From: Ceratothoa steindachneri
Lineage: Eukaryota; Arthropoda; Malacostraca; Isopoda; Cymothoidae
Direction: 5' to 3'
DNA length: 64,000 nt
Assembly: GCA_963969495.1 (NCBI GenBank)
Contig: OZ018321.1
Span: 194,816,296 to 194,880,295 of the forward strand
Below the pieces are notes generated by a model that worked only from the letters and a program-made list of their open reading frames with translations, did no database searches and was not told where the DNA came from. How positions within the stretch are numbered: the stretch's first letter is position 1; each line of letters begins with the position of its first letter. Below are positions 12,180-22,532 of the stretch, one piece after another. A program made the position numbers and the translations under genes.

Positions 12180-12224
12180 ACGAAACTAGTTTCAATATGT
12201 AGTTTATCATTCCCTCTTCAGTCG
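12180..12224 (-). ncRNA. Hammerhead-ribozyme-like motif at a PLE 3' end
   Basis: The minus strand reads CTGAAGAG (rc of 12214-12221), then about 20 nt that could form a weak stem, then GAAAC (rc of 12189-12193). Box 1 fits CUGANGA with N=A. Helix II pairing is poor here, so activity is doubtful. It sits just downstream of the GIY-YIG end of the PLE relic, the place where hammerheads are known in PLE terminal repeats. Confidence 0.45.
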
Positions 12225-12319
12225 TATACTGAGAATACGATTGTTACAAAAATCTATATATAAATAGCGTACAGATCAGAAGAAACAACAAGACACAAAG
12301 AAACATAAAACGAAAGAAA

Positions 12320-13265
12320 AATGTCATTAATTATGGGGTGTGAACCTAAGATCGTTGACTAAGGTGTTTACGATGAGGCTACGGGAATGGAGGCTGCATT
12401 TTAATTGCCCATCTGACGAATTAAAATTGGGAATTTTTCTTATTAATATAGATTCTACTATTTTTCTTTCACGGAAATCTTTACAATTATATATGATTTG
12501 TGCCTTTGAATAGTCCATTTGGCGGTTGAAATTGCTAATATGATTAAAAATACTGGATGTGGTACTGCCTCGCCTGATATCACCTCTATGTTCATAAATT
12601 CGTTTTGTTAAGGTTCTTCCGTTCTCTCATATGTAGAATGAGGGACAGTTTGTAGATCCACACGGGGTTAAATATACACCCGTCTTCATTTGGCTGATCC
12701 TCGAGCTTGGTCGAAGAGGAAATATTTAAGAATAGAAAAAGGGTATTTAAATGTGGTTAGGCCTGGAGAAATAACTTTGAGGAAGGAAGAAAAAGGGAGG
12801 GATAGACACTTCGTATTACTAAATTTGTTTTTATCTTTGGGACGGTGATGAGTAGATTTTGTTTCAGATAAACTTTCATTGATCACGTGGAGGGGATCAT
12901 TTAATTCAATGAAACTGAAGGTTATATATGTAATCTCGTCTTTTAGAAAGCAAGGGTCACATATCCTAAGTGCTCTCAAAAACATACCTGATGCAACGGC
13001 TCGCTTAATGTTAATATCATGATAAGAAAAGAAATGGATAAAAGAGTTAGAATGGGTTAGTTTTCGGTAGATAGTGAAGCTAATTTTGTCAATGACTCTA
13101 ACAATTTTTACACCAAGAAAGGATATACAATTATCTTTTTCCCACTCTACTTTAAAATTGATGGTGGAATAGAGGTCGTTAAGATTTTTAAGGAAATTGA
13201 CAAATAAGTTTAAACTATTTACAGGCTAAATCGATTTAACATCATCTATATACCTATACCATACA
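12320..13265 (-). pseudogene. Penelope-like element: RT end plus GIY-YIG region
   Basis: Minus-strand blocks: (Y)IDDV-like segment (about 13250), then STINFKVEWEKDNCISFLGV and VRVIDKISFTIYRKLTHSNS (about 13160-13060), FIHFFSYHDINIKRAVA (about 13020), FLRALRICDPCFLKDEI (12980, LRAYRIC-type block), and KAQIIYNCKDFRERKIVES with IPNFNSSDGQ (12510-12420), the GIY-YIG tail. PLEs copy their RNA with a telomerase-related RT and cut DNA with a GIY-YIG nuclease. Frame breaks lie between 12686 and 12518. The N-terminal RT half is absent. Confidence 0.82.
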
Positions 13266-13700
13266 ATAACTTATAAATATTAGCCCCTTATTAAACCCAC
13301 CATTCACTCTCTAGGATGGATCCACTTTAGTAAAAACCAAAATCGACCCATTTTTCTATTAAATGTTTTTTACTCTTACAGTTTTTACAAATTTTAAAAT
13401 AAAGTTTAAATTTATTATTATAGTTGATTATCTTTAACTCCTGCCAGGTCAATTTCTCTCATAGTTTTAATTAATAAATTTTTAAAAATTTCCAAAATAA
13501 ATTTTAAATTTATTCTCCTTATTAACTACTTTTTGGAGTCAGTTTTAAAGCAAATTTAACTCTTGCCATGTCATATTTTAAATTTTAAAACTTATAGTAC
13601 ATTTTATTGATATTTTATAATTAGTCACCTTTTAAAAAGCAATTCAATGTCTTGTTGACCACTGCCTTTTCATATTTTCTTCATATGTATTAACTTTAGT
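13266..13700. other. Very AT-rich segment, no gene
   Basis: Contains loosely repeated TTTAAATTTATT blocks and CTCCTGCCAGGTCA / CTCTTGCCATGTCA at 13438 and 13560, suggesting an old diverged tandem repeat. Confidence 0.45.
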
Positions 13701-13711
13701 AAACTTGTATT

Positions 13712-13752
13712 CTAGCATGAGGAGGAAAACTTGTAGTTTTCGAAACGTAGTA
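13712..13752 (+). ncRNA. Hammerhead-like motif
   Basis: Plus strand: ATGAGGA (13717-13723, box 1 with C changed to A), hairpin GAAAAC-TTGTA-GTTTTC (6 perfect pairs), then GAAAC (13742-13746). Located about 60 bp before a (TA)n array, like the other copies. The lost first C predicts no cleavage. Confidence 0.45.
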
Positions 13753-13805
13753 AGAAATTAAAAGATGTTACATCCGCTTCTGGTGGCTCTAAGATTTATT
13801 CTCAG

Positions 13806-13808
<3 letters not shown>

Positions 13809-13845
<37 letters not shown>
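13809..13845. repeat. (TA)n microsatellite
   Basis: About 37 bp of TA directly before the left arm of the 13.85-14.14 kb inverted repeat. Confidence 0.95.
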
Positions 13846-13846
<1 letters not shown>

Positions 13847-13848
<2 letters not shown>

Positions 13849-14136
13849 GAATATGAAGACATATGCGATGATTACGAACATTTAATTTTCCGGACGTTTC
13901 GGTCATTAACGATGACTATCATCAGCGAATTCTTGCATTAGAGCAGATCGATAAAGTTTGAAGCGCAGAAACTGCGGAACATAACTATAGCTCCTACATG
14001 TTGAGAGAAATTGGACATCCAGTTTGGCCTTCTCAAGTTTTTTGAAGGTGGATTCTAAGCAGCGAAATCGAGTGAAACGTCCGGAAAATTAAATGTTCGA
14101 TGTTCGTAACCATCGCATATGTCTTCATATTCCTGG
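13847..14136. repeat. Inverted repeat with about 65-bp arms, (TA)n on both outer sides
   Basis: Left arm 13847-13908 and right arm about 14072-14136 are reverse complements. Shared words include AGGAATATGAAGACATATGC, TTTAATTTTCCGGACGTTTC and their complements. The loop is about 160 bp of unique sequence. Both arms contain the GAAACGTCCGG part of a hammerhead-like motif, so they are probably two outward-facing ends of a PLE-type element. Confidence 0.85.
13891..13928 (-). ncRNA. Hammerhead ribozyme candidate with intact core boxes
   Basis: The minus strand has CTGATGA (rc of 13919-13925), then TA, stem GTCAT, loop, ATGAC (13916-13902), one C, then GAAAC (rc of 13896-13900). Both conserved core strings CUGAUGA and GAAA are exact and helix II has 5 pairs. 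Stems I and III are not obvious by eye, so cleavage is unproven. PLE terminal repeats are known to carry such small ribozymes, and this one lies in the arm of an inverted repeat bordered by (TA)n. Confidence 0.55.
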
Positions 14137-14171
14137 TACGAATAAGGTTTCCAAGAAAAGATTTCATCACC

Positions 14172-14173
<2 letters not shown>

Positions 14174-14246
<73 letters not shown>
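14174..14246. repeat. (TA)n microsatellite
   Basis: About 73 bp, ending exactly where the left inverted repeat of the Tc1 element begins. Confidence 0.97.
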
Positions 14247-14249
<3 letters not shown>

Positions 14250-15664
14250 AAATAGTTCTAAAGTCTTGGGACACCTCCATCCTAAGTGTTTTTTCATAGC
14301 AAAATTTGGACATGCTTTTGGTGGTTCATTGCTTCATCTCCAGAAAAAAAACAAATGAACTATAAAACAAAGCTTATAAACATGCAGGTACGAAAGTCTT
14401 GAAACATATCAGGAAAATATTCATAAAACTTGTATTTTTCAAATTATTTTTGCTAAATTTCGTTAAGAATCACGTTGAAATATTATAGAATCGGAAATGA
14501 CTGATGTCATCAGTATTTGCATTTTCAGCATGTCGGACAGAAAAGAGCTATCAAGTGATATTAATATCGAATTATTCAGAAACACAACTATAAACTATCG
14601 ATTATAAAAATTGCTGAACAACTCAATGTGCCAAAATCACCGCCTACAATGTAATTTACAAGTTCAGATACAACGGATCAACTTCTAACGCAGTTCGCGC
14701 TGGATGCCCTCCACAGTTTTCGGTGATAACAAGGCGAAAGTTGATCAAAATCCACGTATGTCTTGTGGAGAGTTTCTTCTGGAGTAAGTCATACCGACCT
14801 CGTAAGACGCTATATTTAAAGCTTGCAAATTGCTCGACTACAATTTGCCGGAGAGAATATTGACAAGCCTTTTAGTTACTGCGAGAGTATTTTCTGGTCA
14901 GATGAGACCAAGCGAGAGCTTTTTGGCAGAAATTGCGCTCACCACATATTTTGTAAAAGCAGAACCTGGAATCTTCCTCAGAATATCGTCCAAACTATCA
15001 AACACGGAAGGGTGGTCTTTAATGTTATGTAGCTCTTTCAGTTCATCTGATGTTGGTAGCCTTTATTGAATCAATAGTCCGATGAAAAAGGAGGATTATG
15101 TTAAAATCTTGAGCTAAACGCACGGAATGATGCCACTGATCTCAGCTTTGGGCGTCGTCAGACCTTCCAGCACGACAACGATCCCAAGCACACTTCAATA
15201 TTGGTGGAGGATTGGTTGGCAACAAATTATATTAAGGTTATTATGTGGTAATCCCAATCACCAGATCTTAATTCAATTGAAAACCTTTGACATGAGCTAG
15301 AGACAAGGGTCTACAAGCGTAAAACAAGAAATCTTCAAGAATTGGAGATTTTCTGTCAAGAGGAAGGCAAAAATATCCAAGCAAACGTTTGTTAAAAGTT
15401 AATTGAAAGGTATAGTAGTAGATTGGAGCAAGTAATTCAACTAAAAGAACACACAACTAAATATCTGTATGTTTATTATTTTTATAATTATTTGTTTATA
15501 TTCATTTGTTTTTTAATGAATTAACTTGGAGAATAATGTGTACATGTATCAATACACTGCCAACAACATATCGAAATTTTATTGTCCTACCTTTAATTCT
15601 CTTTTATTTATTAATGAAAAGACACTTTCGATGGAAGTGTACCAAGACTTTGGAAATATACTAT
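14247..15664 (+). mobile_element. Tc1-type DNA transposon, about 1.42 kb, both ends visible
   Basis: Left end 14247-14297 and right end 15614-15664 are imperfect inverted repeats of about 50 bp. They share AAGTCTTGG(G/T)ACAC(C/T)TCCATC and AAGTGT(T/C)TTTTCAT. TA dinucleotides flank both ends, the normal Tc1 target. The left end lies in a (TA)n array. Inside is a decayed DD34E transposase. Confidence 0.87.
14529..15456 (+). pseudogene. Tc1 transposase relic (DD34E)
   Basis: N-terminal MSDRKELSSDI at 14532, then a helix-turn-helix segment with YKLSIIKIAEQLNVPKS. Catalytic parts are visible: first D in FWSDETKRELFG (14895), second D in FQHDNDPKHTS (about 15165-15200), and the third acidic residue in SQSPDLNSIENL (about 15255-15290), the DD34E pattern. 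Stops at several places, for example after FNVM at 15030 and in the third block (LWHELE read as L-stop-HELE). The enzyme would excise the element and reinsert it at TA. Length and motif order match the family; it is clearly non-functional. Confidence 0.87.
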
Positions 15665-15752
15665 ATATATATGAAATGAAAAACTCACAAAGTATCACGT
15701 GAGGGTAGCAAATGAATGCAATGTTCCGCAGGAAAAAATGAAAAGGTGTTTC

Positions 15753-15795
15753 CAAGTACATTCGAACTTTATTAAGTTCCTTATCGAGGATAACT
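15753..15795 (-). ncRNA. Degenerate hammerhead-like motif, left arm
   Basis: Minus strand: CGATAAG then stem GAACTT-AATA-AAGTTC then GAATG (GAAA changed to GAAT). Mirror of the motif at 17162-17205. Both core boxes are damaged here. Confidence 0.4.
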
Positions 15796-15817
15796 ACAAG
15801 AAATAATATTATATCAG

Positions 15818-15822
<5 letters not shown>

Positions 15823-15891
<69 letters not shown>
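15823..15891. repeat. (TA)n microsatellite
   Basis: About 69 bp inside the left arm of the inverted repeat. The matching place in the right arm has only a very short TA run, showing local expansion. Confidence 0.95.
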
Positions 15892-15895
<4 letters not shown>

Positions 15896-16196
15896 GAAAA
15901 GTATGAAAGACCGCCTCAAAAACAAGAAATCACCAATGAGGAAGACGGAAAGGGGAAGGTAAAGATTCACATTAAGAATTACAAGAAGCAGGTAGTAAGG
16001 TCAAACTGACAAGACGGAAAGGGTAACAGATTAAAAGAAATGGAGATAGCCTAACGAGGGAGATTATAAGACACGAGGAGCAAAAAGTGGGGAAAATACA
16101 ATGTACATAACAGAGCAGTGACAATTAAAAAATTAAAAAATAATAAAACATAAAAATAAAATTGGGGCCATATAACTAAAGATTGTATATAAAAAA

Positions 16197-16500
16197 CTAA
16201 GAACAAAAATCAGAACTAATTTCTTTAAGTATTAGTCTTTTAATTATAGCATCTATTTTATATAAACCAGGGGAAAGGTTAAAATTATCACATTGGCTTA
16301 TAAAAGCACATTCAATGATGTTCCTTTTTATAGGGTCATTAGAACGATAAATAAATTTTGCCGAGTTCCAGTTAATTAGATGGTCCTTATCTGACATATG
16401 GACAAAGAAAGTACTGTTATCTTCCCCTCTTCGGACGACCATTAAGAATTTATCAGTACGTAATAATTGTAATAGTTTGGGAAGGGGGAGTTTATTCAGT
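16197..16500 (-). pseudogene. PLE GIY-YIG C-terminal fragment (left arm)
   Basis: The minus frame reads LNKLPLPKLLQLLRTDKF, then VRRGEDNSTFFVHMSDKDH, LINWNSAKFIYRSNDPIKR, NIIECAFISQCDNFNLSPGL. The last three blocks are the tail of a PLE GIY-YIG nuclease. The first block appears joined in from elsewhere in the element, so there is an internal deletion at about 16437. The antisense of the right-hand copy supplies the apparent N-terminus of the open frame. Confidence 0.72.
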
Positions 16501-16527
16501 TGAGTGTTCTGGTTGTCTAAGTAAATA

Positions 16528-16830
16528 TTATGGAGAAAACAGGTAAACAACTTTCTGTACGCATAAATCAACATAAATATAATGTCCGAAGAGGGGAAGA
16601 TAACAGTGCTTTCTTTGTCCACATGTCAGATAAGGACCATCTAATTAACTGGAACTCGGCAAAATTTATTTATCTTTCTAATGACCCATAAAAAGGAATA
16701 TCATTGAATGTGCTTTTATAAGCCAATGTGATAATTTTAACCTTTTCCCTGGCTTATATAAAATAGATGCTATAATTAAAAGACTAATACTTAAAGAAAT
16801 TAGTTCGGAATTTGTTCTTAGTTTTTTATA
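16528..16830 (+). pseudogene. PLE GIY-YIG C-terminal fragment (right arm)
   Basis: The plus strand encodes GETGKQLSVRINQHKYNVRR (one-base slip in GAAAAC at about 16537), then RGEDNSAFFVHMSDKDHLI and NWNSAKFIY, matching the left arm but extending further upstream. A stop at about 16690 and frame loss afterwards. Confidence 0.72.
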
Positions 16831-17161
16831 TACAATCTTTAGTTATATGGCCCCAATTTTATTTTTATGTTTTATTATTTTTTTTTAATTGTCACTGCTC
16901 TGTTATGTACATTGTATTTTCCCCACTTTTTGCTCCTCGTGTCTTATAATCTCCCTCGTTAGGCTATCTCCATTTCTTTTAATCTGTTACCCTTTCCGTC
17001 TTGTCAGTTTGACCTTACTACCTGATTCTTGTAATTATTAATGTGAATCTTTAACTTTCCCTTTCCGTCTTCCTCATTGGTGATTTCTTGTTTTTGAGGC
17101 GGTCTTTCATACTTTTCTTTCATATATATATACCTCTGATATAATATTATTTCTTGTAGTT

Positions 17162-17205
17162 ATCCTTGATAAGGAACTTAATAAAGTTCGAAAGTACTTG
17201 GAAAC
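17162..17205 (+). ncRNA. Hammerhead-like motif, right arm
   Basis: TTGATAA (17166-17172; box 1 with two changes), helix II GAACTT-AATA-AAGTTC (6 perfect pairs, 17174-17189), then GAAA (17190-17193). The hairpin and GAAA are perfect. The box 1 changes predict weak or no activity. Confidence 0.5.
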
Positions 17206-17236
17206 ACCTTTTCATTTTTTCCTGCGGGACATTGAA

Positions 17237-17239
<3 letters not shown>

Positions 17240-17309
<70 letters not shown>
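17240..17309. repeat. (TA)n microsatellite
   Basis: About 70 bp, abutting the right arm of the inverted repeat on one side and the 17.3 kb tandem unit on the other. Confidence 0.96.
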
Positions 17310-17313
<4 letters not shown>

Positions 17314-17408
17314 GATTTCACGACGTATAGGTGAGAGTAAGTGGAGGAAGTAAAAAACCGGAAAACCCTATGGAGTTCTTTATTAACGTATCGCCTTTTG
17401 GCTTTTTC

Positions 17409-17459
<51 letters not shown>

Positions 17460-17554
17460 GATTTCACGACGTATAGGTGAGAGTAAGTGGAGGAAGTAAA
17501 AAACCGGAAAACCCTATGGAGTTCTTTATTAACGTATCGCCTTTTGGCTTTTTC

Positions 17555-17597
<43 letters not shown>

Positions 17598-17680
17598 ATG
17601 GGTGGAGGAAGTCAAAATCCAGAAACACACACTGGAGTTCTTTATCTACGTCTAACGTCTTGAAAAAGTCAGAAGTTAAA
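17310..17680. repeat. Tandem array: about 100-bp units separated by (TA)n
   Basis: Unit 1 17310-17411, (TA)n 17412-17453, unit 2 17454-17556, (TA)n 17557-17593, diverged unit 3 about 17594-17680. Units 1 and 2 are identical by eye over about 100 bp (starting GTTGGATTTCACGACGTATA). On the minus strand units 1 and 2 carry a degraded hammerhead-like motif: ATGAAAA, stem GCC-AAAA-GGC, GATA, at 17384-17411 and 17530-17557. These look like tandem terminal repeats of a PLE with the coding part lost. Confidence 0.83.
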
Positions 17681-17689
17681 AGTATATAG

Positions 17690-18000
17690 TAAGAGTCTAG
17701 TGTACAATGTACATTTAGTTAAAGTGGTGAAAGGGAATGAGTGAGTGAGTGTTAAAGTAAGTTGCTGGGAGACCAACCATCTTCTGGTTTTCATCCTACT
17801 AATATGTCTTTATTGTTCTTCTATCTTCATCAGTTGGAAGCTCTCACGCCTCTTTAGCTCTTCTTTTCTTCCTAATTATGTATTTTTTTGTTTGTCGCAG
17901 TTTAATTCGTATACCTTTGTTTTGATGCAGTTGCAAGCAAATTGTGTATTACCAGTAAACGGGAGCCGGTTCCCCAGCGTCGGGTTTCGCGCTCCTTAAA
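17690..18000 (-). other. Probable 3' tail of the minus-strand Jockey-like LINE
   Basis: No gene of its own. Follows the C-terminus of the LINE ORF at about 18080 on the minus strand. No obvious poly-A was seen to mark the end. Confidence 0.35.
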
Positions 18001-21000
18001 CTACCTCTGTTATTAGTTCTATGCTTCTGCGGGATTTCCAGTGATCATTTGTCTTCCTTGTTTAGTATTGTATTCAATTCATTTCATATCTTGCATGATC
18101 TATTGTGAAGAGACACGTGTATGGCTGAAAGGTTATTTTCTCGGTGCAAGTCTCTTTGTCTTTTGCATTCCCTTCTCCTTGTATTAGTGATTATATAAAC
18201 TGAGGAGTTCTGTACTCTTTGGAGTTTAACTGCGTTTGTCCTGTGCATTCTATTTAATGGGATTGCCGGATACAATGAGGTGGCCCTACAGAGGGTATTG
18301 TAAATTTTAATTTTCTTTTCTTTTCTAAGCCTCTAAGTTGGAACGTTTTGGTAAGCTGCGCTTTGGCTAGATTCGTTCTTTCTGTTACATGCTTACCATA
18401 ACCATTTTTGGTAATTTTAAGACCAAGTATACTACCTTCATTTCTGTATCTGTATCTTTCCTCATCCACCTGTACTCTGGATCTTCCTTTTCTGATGGGT
18501 AAAATCGAAAATTTGTCTGAATTTTTTCGGAATTTCCATTTTCTCCCGTAGTTGTTAATGTTGTCTATCTCTGTAGTCGTGATCCTTGCCATGTGTCTAA
18601 CTTGCCTATTGGACTGTTAACAATTATGGTTATATCATCCGCATATTGAATGTACCTCGTTGATTCCTATACGGGACTGGGCAAGTCCATGGTATAAATA
18701 CTGTACAGGGTGGGACTTATGCAGCCTTTCCTGTGGGACCTCCTGAGGGACTTCAAAGATCGGCCCGTCGTAGCCCTCTATCGAAATATATGCTATTCGG
18801 TTTGTGGTGTAGTCACATAGGAATTTCGTTAGGTTCTGTGGTAGCTCTAACCTTCTTATCTTGAATTTGAGGCCTATCCTCTAGACTTTATCAAATGCTT
18901 TTCGGAAGTCTCTCAATACCACGTATTAGTTTTTATCGTATTTTGCCTTAGCTATGGTTCGACTAGGACTGCCAGCGCCGTTTCAATACTTCTTCTTTTC
19001 GAAAACCATGCTGGTGTTGTGGTAATAATGATCTCTCTTCTAAAATATTCATCAACCTATTGTTGGTTATCCTTTACAGTAGTTTGGCCAGTGTCTCTAA
19101 TAACTTTATGGGCCTGGAATTTCCCGGCTGATTTGGAGGTTTATCAGGCTTTGGCAAAAATATAAATTTTCCTCTTTTTAATGAATCAGGGAAGTAACCC
19201 GCGCTAATAGTGGCATTGAATATAAACTATTTTTTTTTCATAAAGGAATCCGGTGCTTGCTCCTCTAGTGTTCCGATTAAGGCACATTGGTTGGGAACAA
19301 TCTCGAAGTGATGTCGTTCGAGTTCTTCTATGAACATTTGCGCATGTTCTCCTTTGAAATCTTCATTTTCATTCGGTGATACGTCAAATGTGCATTTCCA
19401 ATGTTCACGTAGTGTAGTTTCGATCCCCTGGGGTTCTTTTATTACTGTCCCATTATGCTTTAATTCTAATCTTGTTTTGTACGCCTTTTTCCTCTGGCTA
19501 TGTTGATTTTGTTACAGAATTTCGGTGAATTTATTTCTGAATCAATCTCCTCTACAAACCGATCCGACCCTGATTTGCTCTCCTCTGCTATAGCGGTGAT
19601 AAGGTCCTCCTTTATTCGTTGTTATCTAGCCCTGTCCCCTATTTGGGGCCCTTTCCTCCTCGATCGATTCTCTTTTTTTATACCGGCTTTCGAGCTACGT
19701 ATTTATCATCTGCTGTCACAAATGCCTCTATTAATTTCTCTAGTGCTTGGCGAATTTCCTCTAACGAGGCTTCGGATAAATCGTTCTGATTGTACCTTCC
19801 GCATAATGCTTTCCAATTAGCCTTTCTGTATTATTTCCTAGGTAGGCAGTTCACCTGTATTGGGTCTAGCGATATCTTCATTATGACCATTTCATGGTCA
19901 CTGGTTGATGGTGGCCCTTTTTCTATTAGGTAAGTGTACTGTAGATCTGGGGTTGCCAGTACAATATTTGGTTTGGTAGCTTCGTTATGGCCCAAGAATG
20001 TTAGGAAATCCTGCCCTATCCTTACTACTACCCCTCTCTCTAGTAGAGTGTCGAGACTCCTTCCTGCCTTATTGAATTGGCTTGTGTAGCCCGAGGCTCT
20101 ACTGCAGTCGTTCAGATCTCCCACGAATATTACTTGATCTTTTCTTCCAAAAATCTACAGGAAATTGTGGAAGTGATACACTGTGGTAATTATCAGATTT
20201 ACCGTGTGTGTTTTTAAGCTAATTGCCAGGTATGCTTCGTCTAAAACCTTCAATCTGTTAAATTTGATATCATTTCGCACTGCGATTGTTACTTCGTCAA
20301 AATTGACATCATTAATGTTCTGCGCTATTACTGTATAATTGAATATACTGATTTCATTTGTTTATGGGCCGATATTAATTTCATTTAGTATAATTACTTC
20401 CGTATCTTATTTTAAATAAGCGTTAATTAGTGCGTACCTTTTTTTGTTCCAGTCTGCGATTTTATGACTTGTAATTTTTATTTTTCTGATTTGATCCATT
20501 ATTTTAGGGCCTTTACTTCTCAACTTGATCTCTGTCGTAAAATGGACTCTCGACGAAATGCCATATATAACTATTCGTTGAGGGAACTTCTTTAATTATC
20601 TTTAGAGTGCGTGGATGTCTGGCTGGCCGATATTATGTATCTTCGATAGGCTTAAGAAGTGAAAGATAAATAAATAAGCGTTAATTAGTGCGTACCTTTT
20701 TTTGTTCCAGTCTGCGATGTTATGACTTGTAATTTTTATTTTTCTGATTTGATCCATTATTTTGGGGCCTTTACTTCTCAACTTGATCTCTGTCGTAGAA
20801 TGGACTCTCGACGATATACCATATATAACTATACGTTGAGGGAACTTCTTTAATTATCTTTAGAGTGCGTGGATGTCTGGCTGGCCGATATTATGTATCT
20901 TCGATATGCTTAAGAAGTGAAAGATAAATAAATAAGCGTTAATCAGTGCGTACCTTTTTTTGTTCCAGTCTGCGATGTTATGACTTGTAATTTTTATTTT

Positions 21001-21047
21001 TCTGATTTGATCCATTATTTTGGGGCCTTTACTTCTCAACTTGATCT
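18001..21047 (-). pseudogene. Jockey-like LINE ORF2 relic (endonuclease-RT), split by Gypsy
   Basis: Minus strand, N to C: an endonuclease start around 20490 (MDQIRKIKITSHKIADWNKK), NDVNFDEVTIAVRNDIKF (20310), VGDLNDCSRASGYTSQFNKA (20120, GDxN motif), then PPSTSDHEMVIMKISL (about 19900, catalytic DH). RT parts lie across 19500-18600, with an intact YADD at 18645-18634 (RYIQYADDITIIVNSP). The thumb has TTEIDNINNYGRKWKF (18580) and ILGLKITKNGYGKHVTERTN (18440). The C-terminus is ALPLNRM-like and LQRVQNSSVYIITNT (18275-18180). Several stops, but long stretches stay open. It would nick DNA and reverse-transcribe its RNA. It continues at 26984 beyond the Gypsy insertion. Confidence 0.84.
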
Positions 21048-21180
21048 CTGTCGTAGAATGGACTCTCGACGATATACCATATATAACTATTCGTTGAGGA
21101 AACTTCTTTAATTATCTTTAGAGTGCGTGGATGTCTGGCTGGCTGATATTATGTATCTTCGATATGCTTAAGAAGTGAAA
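20414..21180. repeat. Three tandem copies of a ~260-bp unit spanning a LINE/LTR junction
   Basis: Copies at about 20414-20661, 20662-20921 and 20922-21180. Each begins TAAATAAGCGTTAAT (LINE ORF2 start region), crosses CTTGATCTC, and continues TGTCGTA(A/G)AATGGACTC to CTTAAGAAGTGAAA, which is the terminal 134 bp of the Gypsy LTR. So each copy contains the insertion junction, which implies duplication after insertion. Copies 1 and 2 share GAGGGAAC and GGCCGAT, where the true LTRs have GAGGAAAC and GGCTGAT. Confidence 0.87.
21043..21047. other. Target-site duplication ATCTC (left)
   Basis: Matches ATCTC at 26979-26983 on the other side of the Gypsy element. Confidence 0.85.
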
Positions 21181-22520
21181 CTGAGCTCAAGGATAATAAT
21201 ATTGCTATCATTAATAAAATAGAGTTTTATTAATAATAACTATCACCCCACACAAAACGGAAAATATTGACATAAACAGAGAATGGAAAGGGTCGTGGGG
21301 ACTCGAGCTAACTCGAGGATTAAAAGATTTAAAAAGGTAAAACAAATATGAAGTTAAAGAGATGGGATGGTTTGCTAAACCATTTAAAGCACAGGATAGA
21401 ATTGACAAAAGGGTTAAATAATCAAAGGTAACGTTTGGCTTACGTAATTTATACTTTTTGTGCAGAGGAAGGTGACGTGAAGGAATTTTCGGTCCGCTGG
21501 CGAGTTCCTGCCGAAGGGGGGGAATAAAATGATCCTGACGTGGCGTCTTGGTAATGAGAACCGTTTCTCGATGAACGGCTTGAAGAACAATGGCTGTTCT
21601 ACGTTGTTCTCTTCTGAACAACAGGGAAGGTGAGAACCGTCTCTTGTCTACGGGCTCAAGAACAATGGCTGTTATAATGTTGTTCCCTTCTGAACAACAA
21701 GGGGGAAGGGTGAGAACCGTTTCTTGGCGAACGGGCTCAAACAGACAATGGCTGTTCTACGTTGTTCTCTTCTGAACAACAGGGGGGGGACCGTTTCAGG
21801 TCAACGGGCTCGAACGAACAATGGCTGTTCTAACGTTGTTCTATTTCTGAACAACAGGGGAAGGGTAAGAGCCGTTTCTTGGCGAACGGGCTCAAACGAA
21901 CAATGGCTGTTCTACGTTGTTCTCTTCTGAACAACAGGGAGGGGGGGGGGGGGGGTGAGAACCGTTTCTTGTCAACGGGCTCAAAAGAACAATGGCTGTT
22001 CTAATGTTGTTCTCTTTCTGAACAACAAGGGAGAAGCCTTGTGGACTCGGTGTCACGAAGGCTCGAACCTTGGCACTCAAGGGATATTGTCCTTCTTCTG
22101 GACAAGTGATGGTGAATCTGGAGGTCGAGGTCCCTTGGCGCACAAGGTGAGAGAGGGTCGTGGTGATGTTTCGCGACGAAAATCTGGATCTCCAATCTGC
22201 TCTTAGTGGTAAAGTTTTCATCTAAATAGTTGAGATACTCCCTTGGCGTGGTGGACAATGGAGTGGGAGCTTCGATGGAATGCACAGCCGAGCCCGAGAA
22301 CAAGCCTTATCTGCCCATAAGCCTAACTCAATCTGGCGTGATCGGCGGATGGGGGTGAGCTGGGGGGGCAGGATGATAAACCTCCTTGTTTAAACATTCA
22401 CTAAGGTGGCTGCGATAAGGCGCCCAGCTTCAAAGCGAAGATGCACGTGGGGAGCATCGTGGTTTTAAATAACATGTGATAGTGGTTGAAATTAACGCGG
22501 CCTCAACCCGTTCTATCACA
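21048..22520 (-). repeat. 3' LTR of the Gypsy element (1473 bp)
   Basis: Highly similar to the right LTR along its length. It has about 48 bp more near 22190-22240 (including CTCTTAGTGGTAAAGTTTTC) than the other copy. Contains six minisatellite units. On the plus strand it begins TGTCGTAG and ends CTATCACA. Confidence 0.92.
21588..22030. repeat. Minisatellite in the LTR, six units of about 80 bp
   Basis: The word ACAATGGCTGTT recurs at about 21590, 21662, 21748, 21820, 21900 and 21988. Each unit also carries GTTGTTC-TCTTC-TGAACAAC, a near-palindrome, and a GAGAACCGTTTCTTG block. G-runs of variable length separate units. Confidence 0.88.
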
Positions 22521-22532
22521 CCCCTCCATTCC
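22521..22532 (-). other. Polypurine tract of the Gypsy element
   Basis: The minus strand reads GGAATGGAGGGG directly before the 3' LTR start TGTGATAG, the expected primer site for plus-strand DNA synthesis. Confidence 0.75.

Larger units (their letters stand above)
15705..17237. repeat. Large inverted repeat of PLE 3' ends, arms about 0.7 kb
   Basis: Left arm about 15705-16437 and right arm about 16573-17237 are reverse complements, including coding (GIY-YIG), untranslated and hammerhead-like parts. The left arm holds a 69-bp (TA)n at 15823-15891 where the right arm has only a few TA units (17121-17130). A spacer of about 135 bp (16438-16572) contains upstream PLE sequence. The 3' ends point outward. 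Confidence 0.87.
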
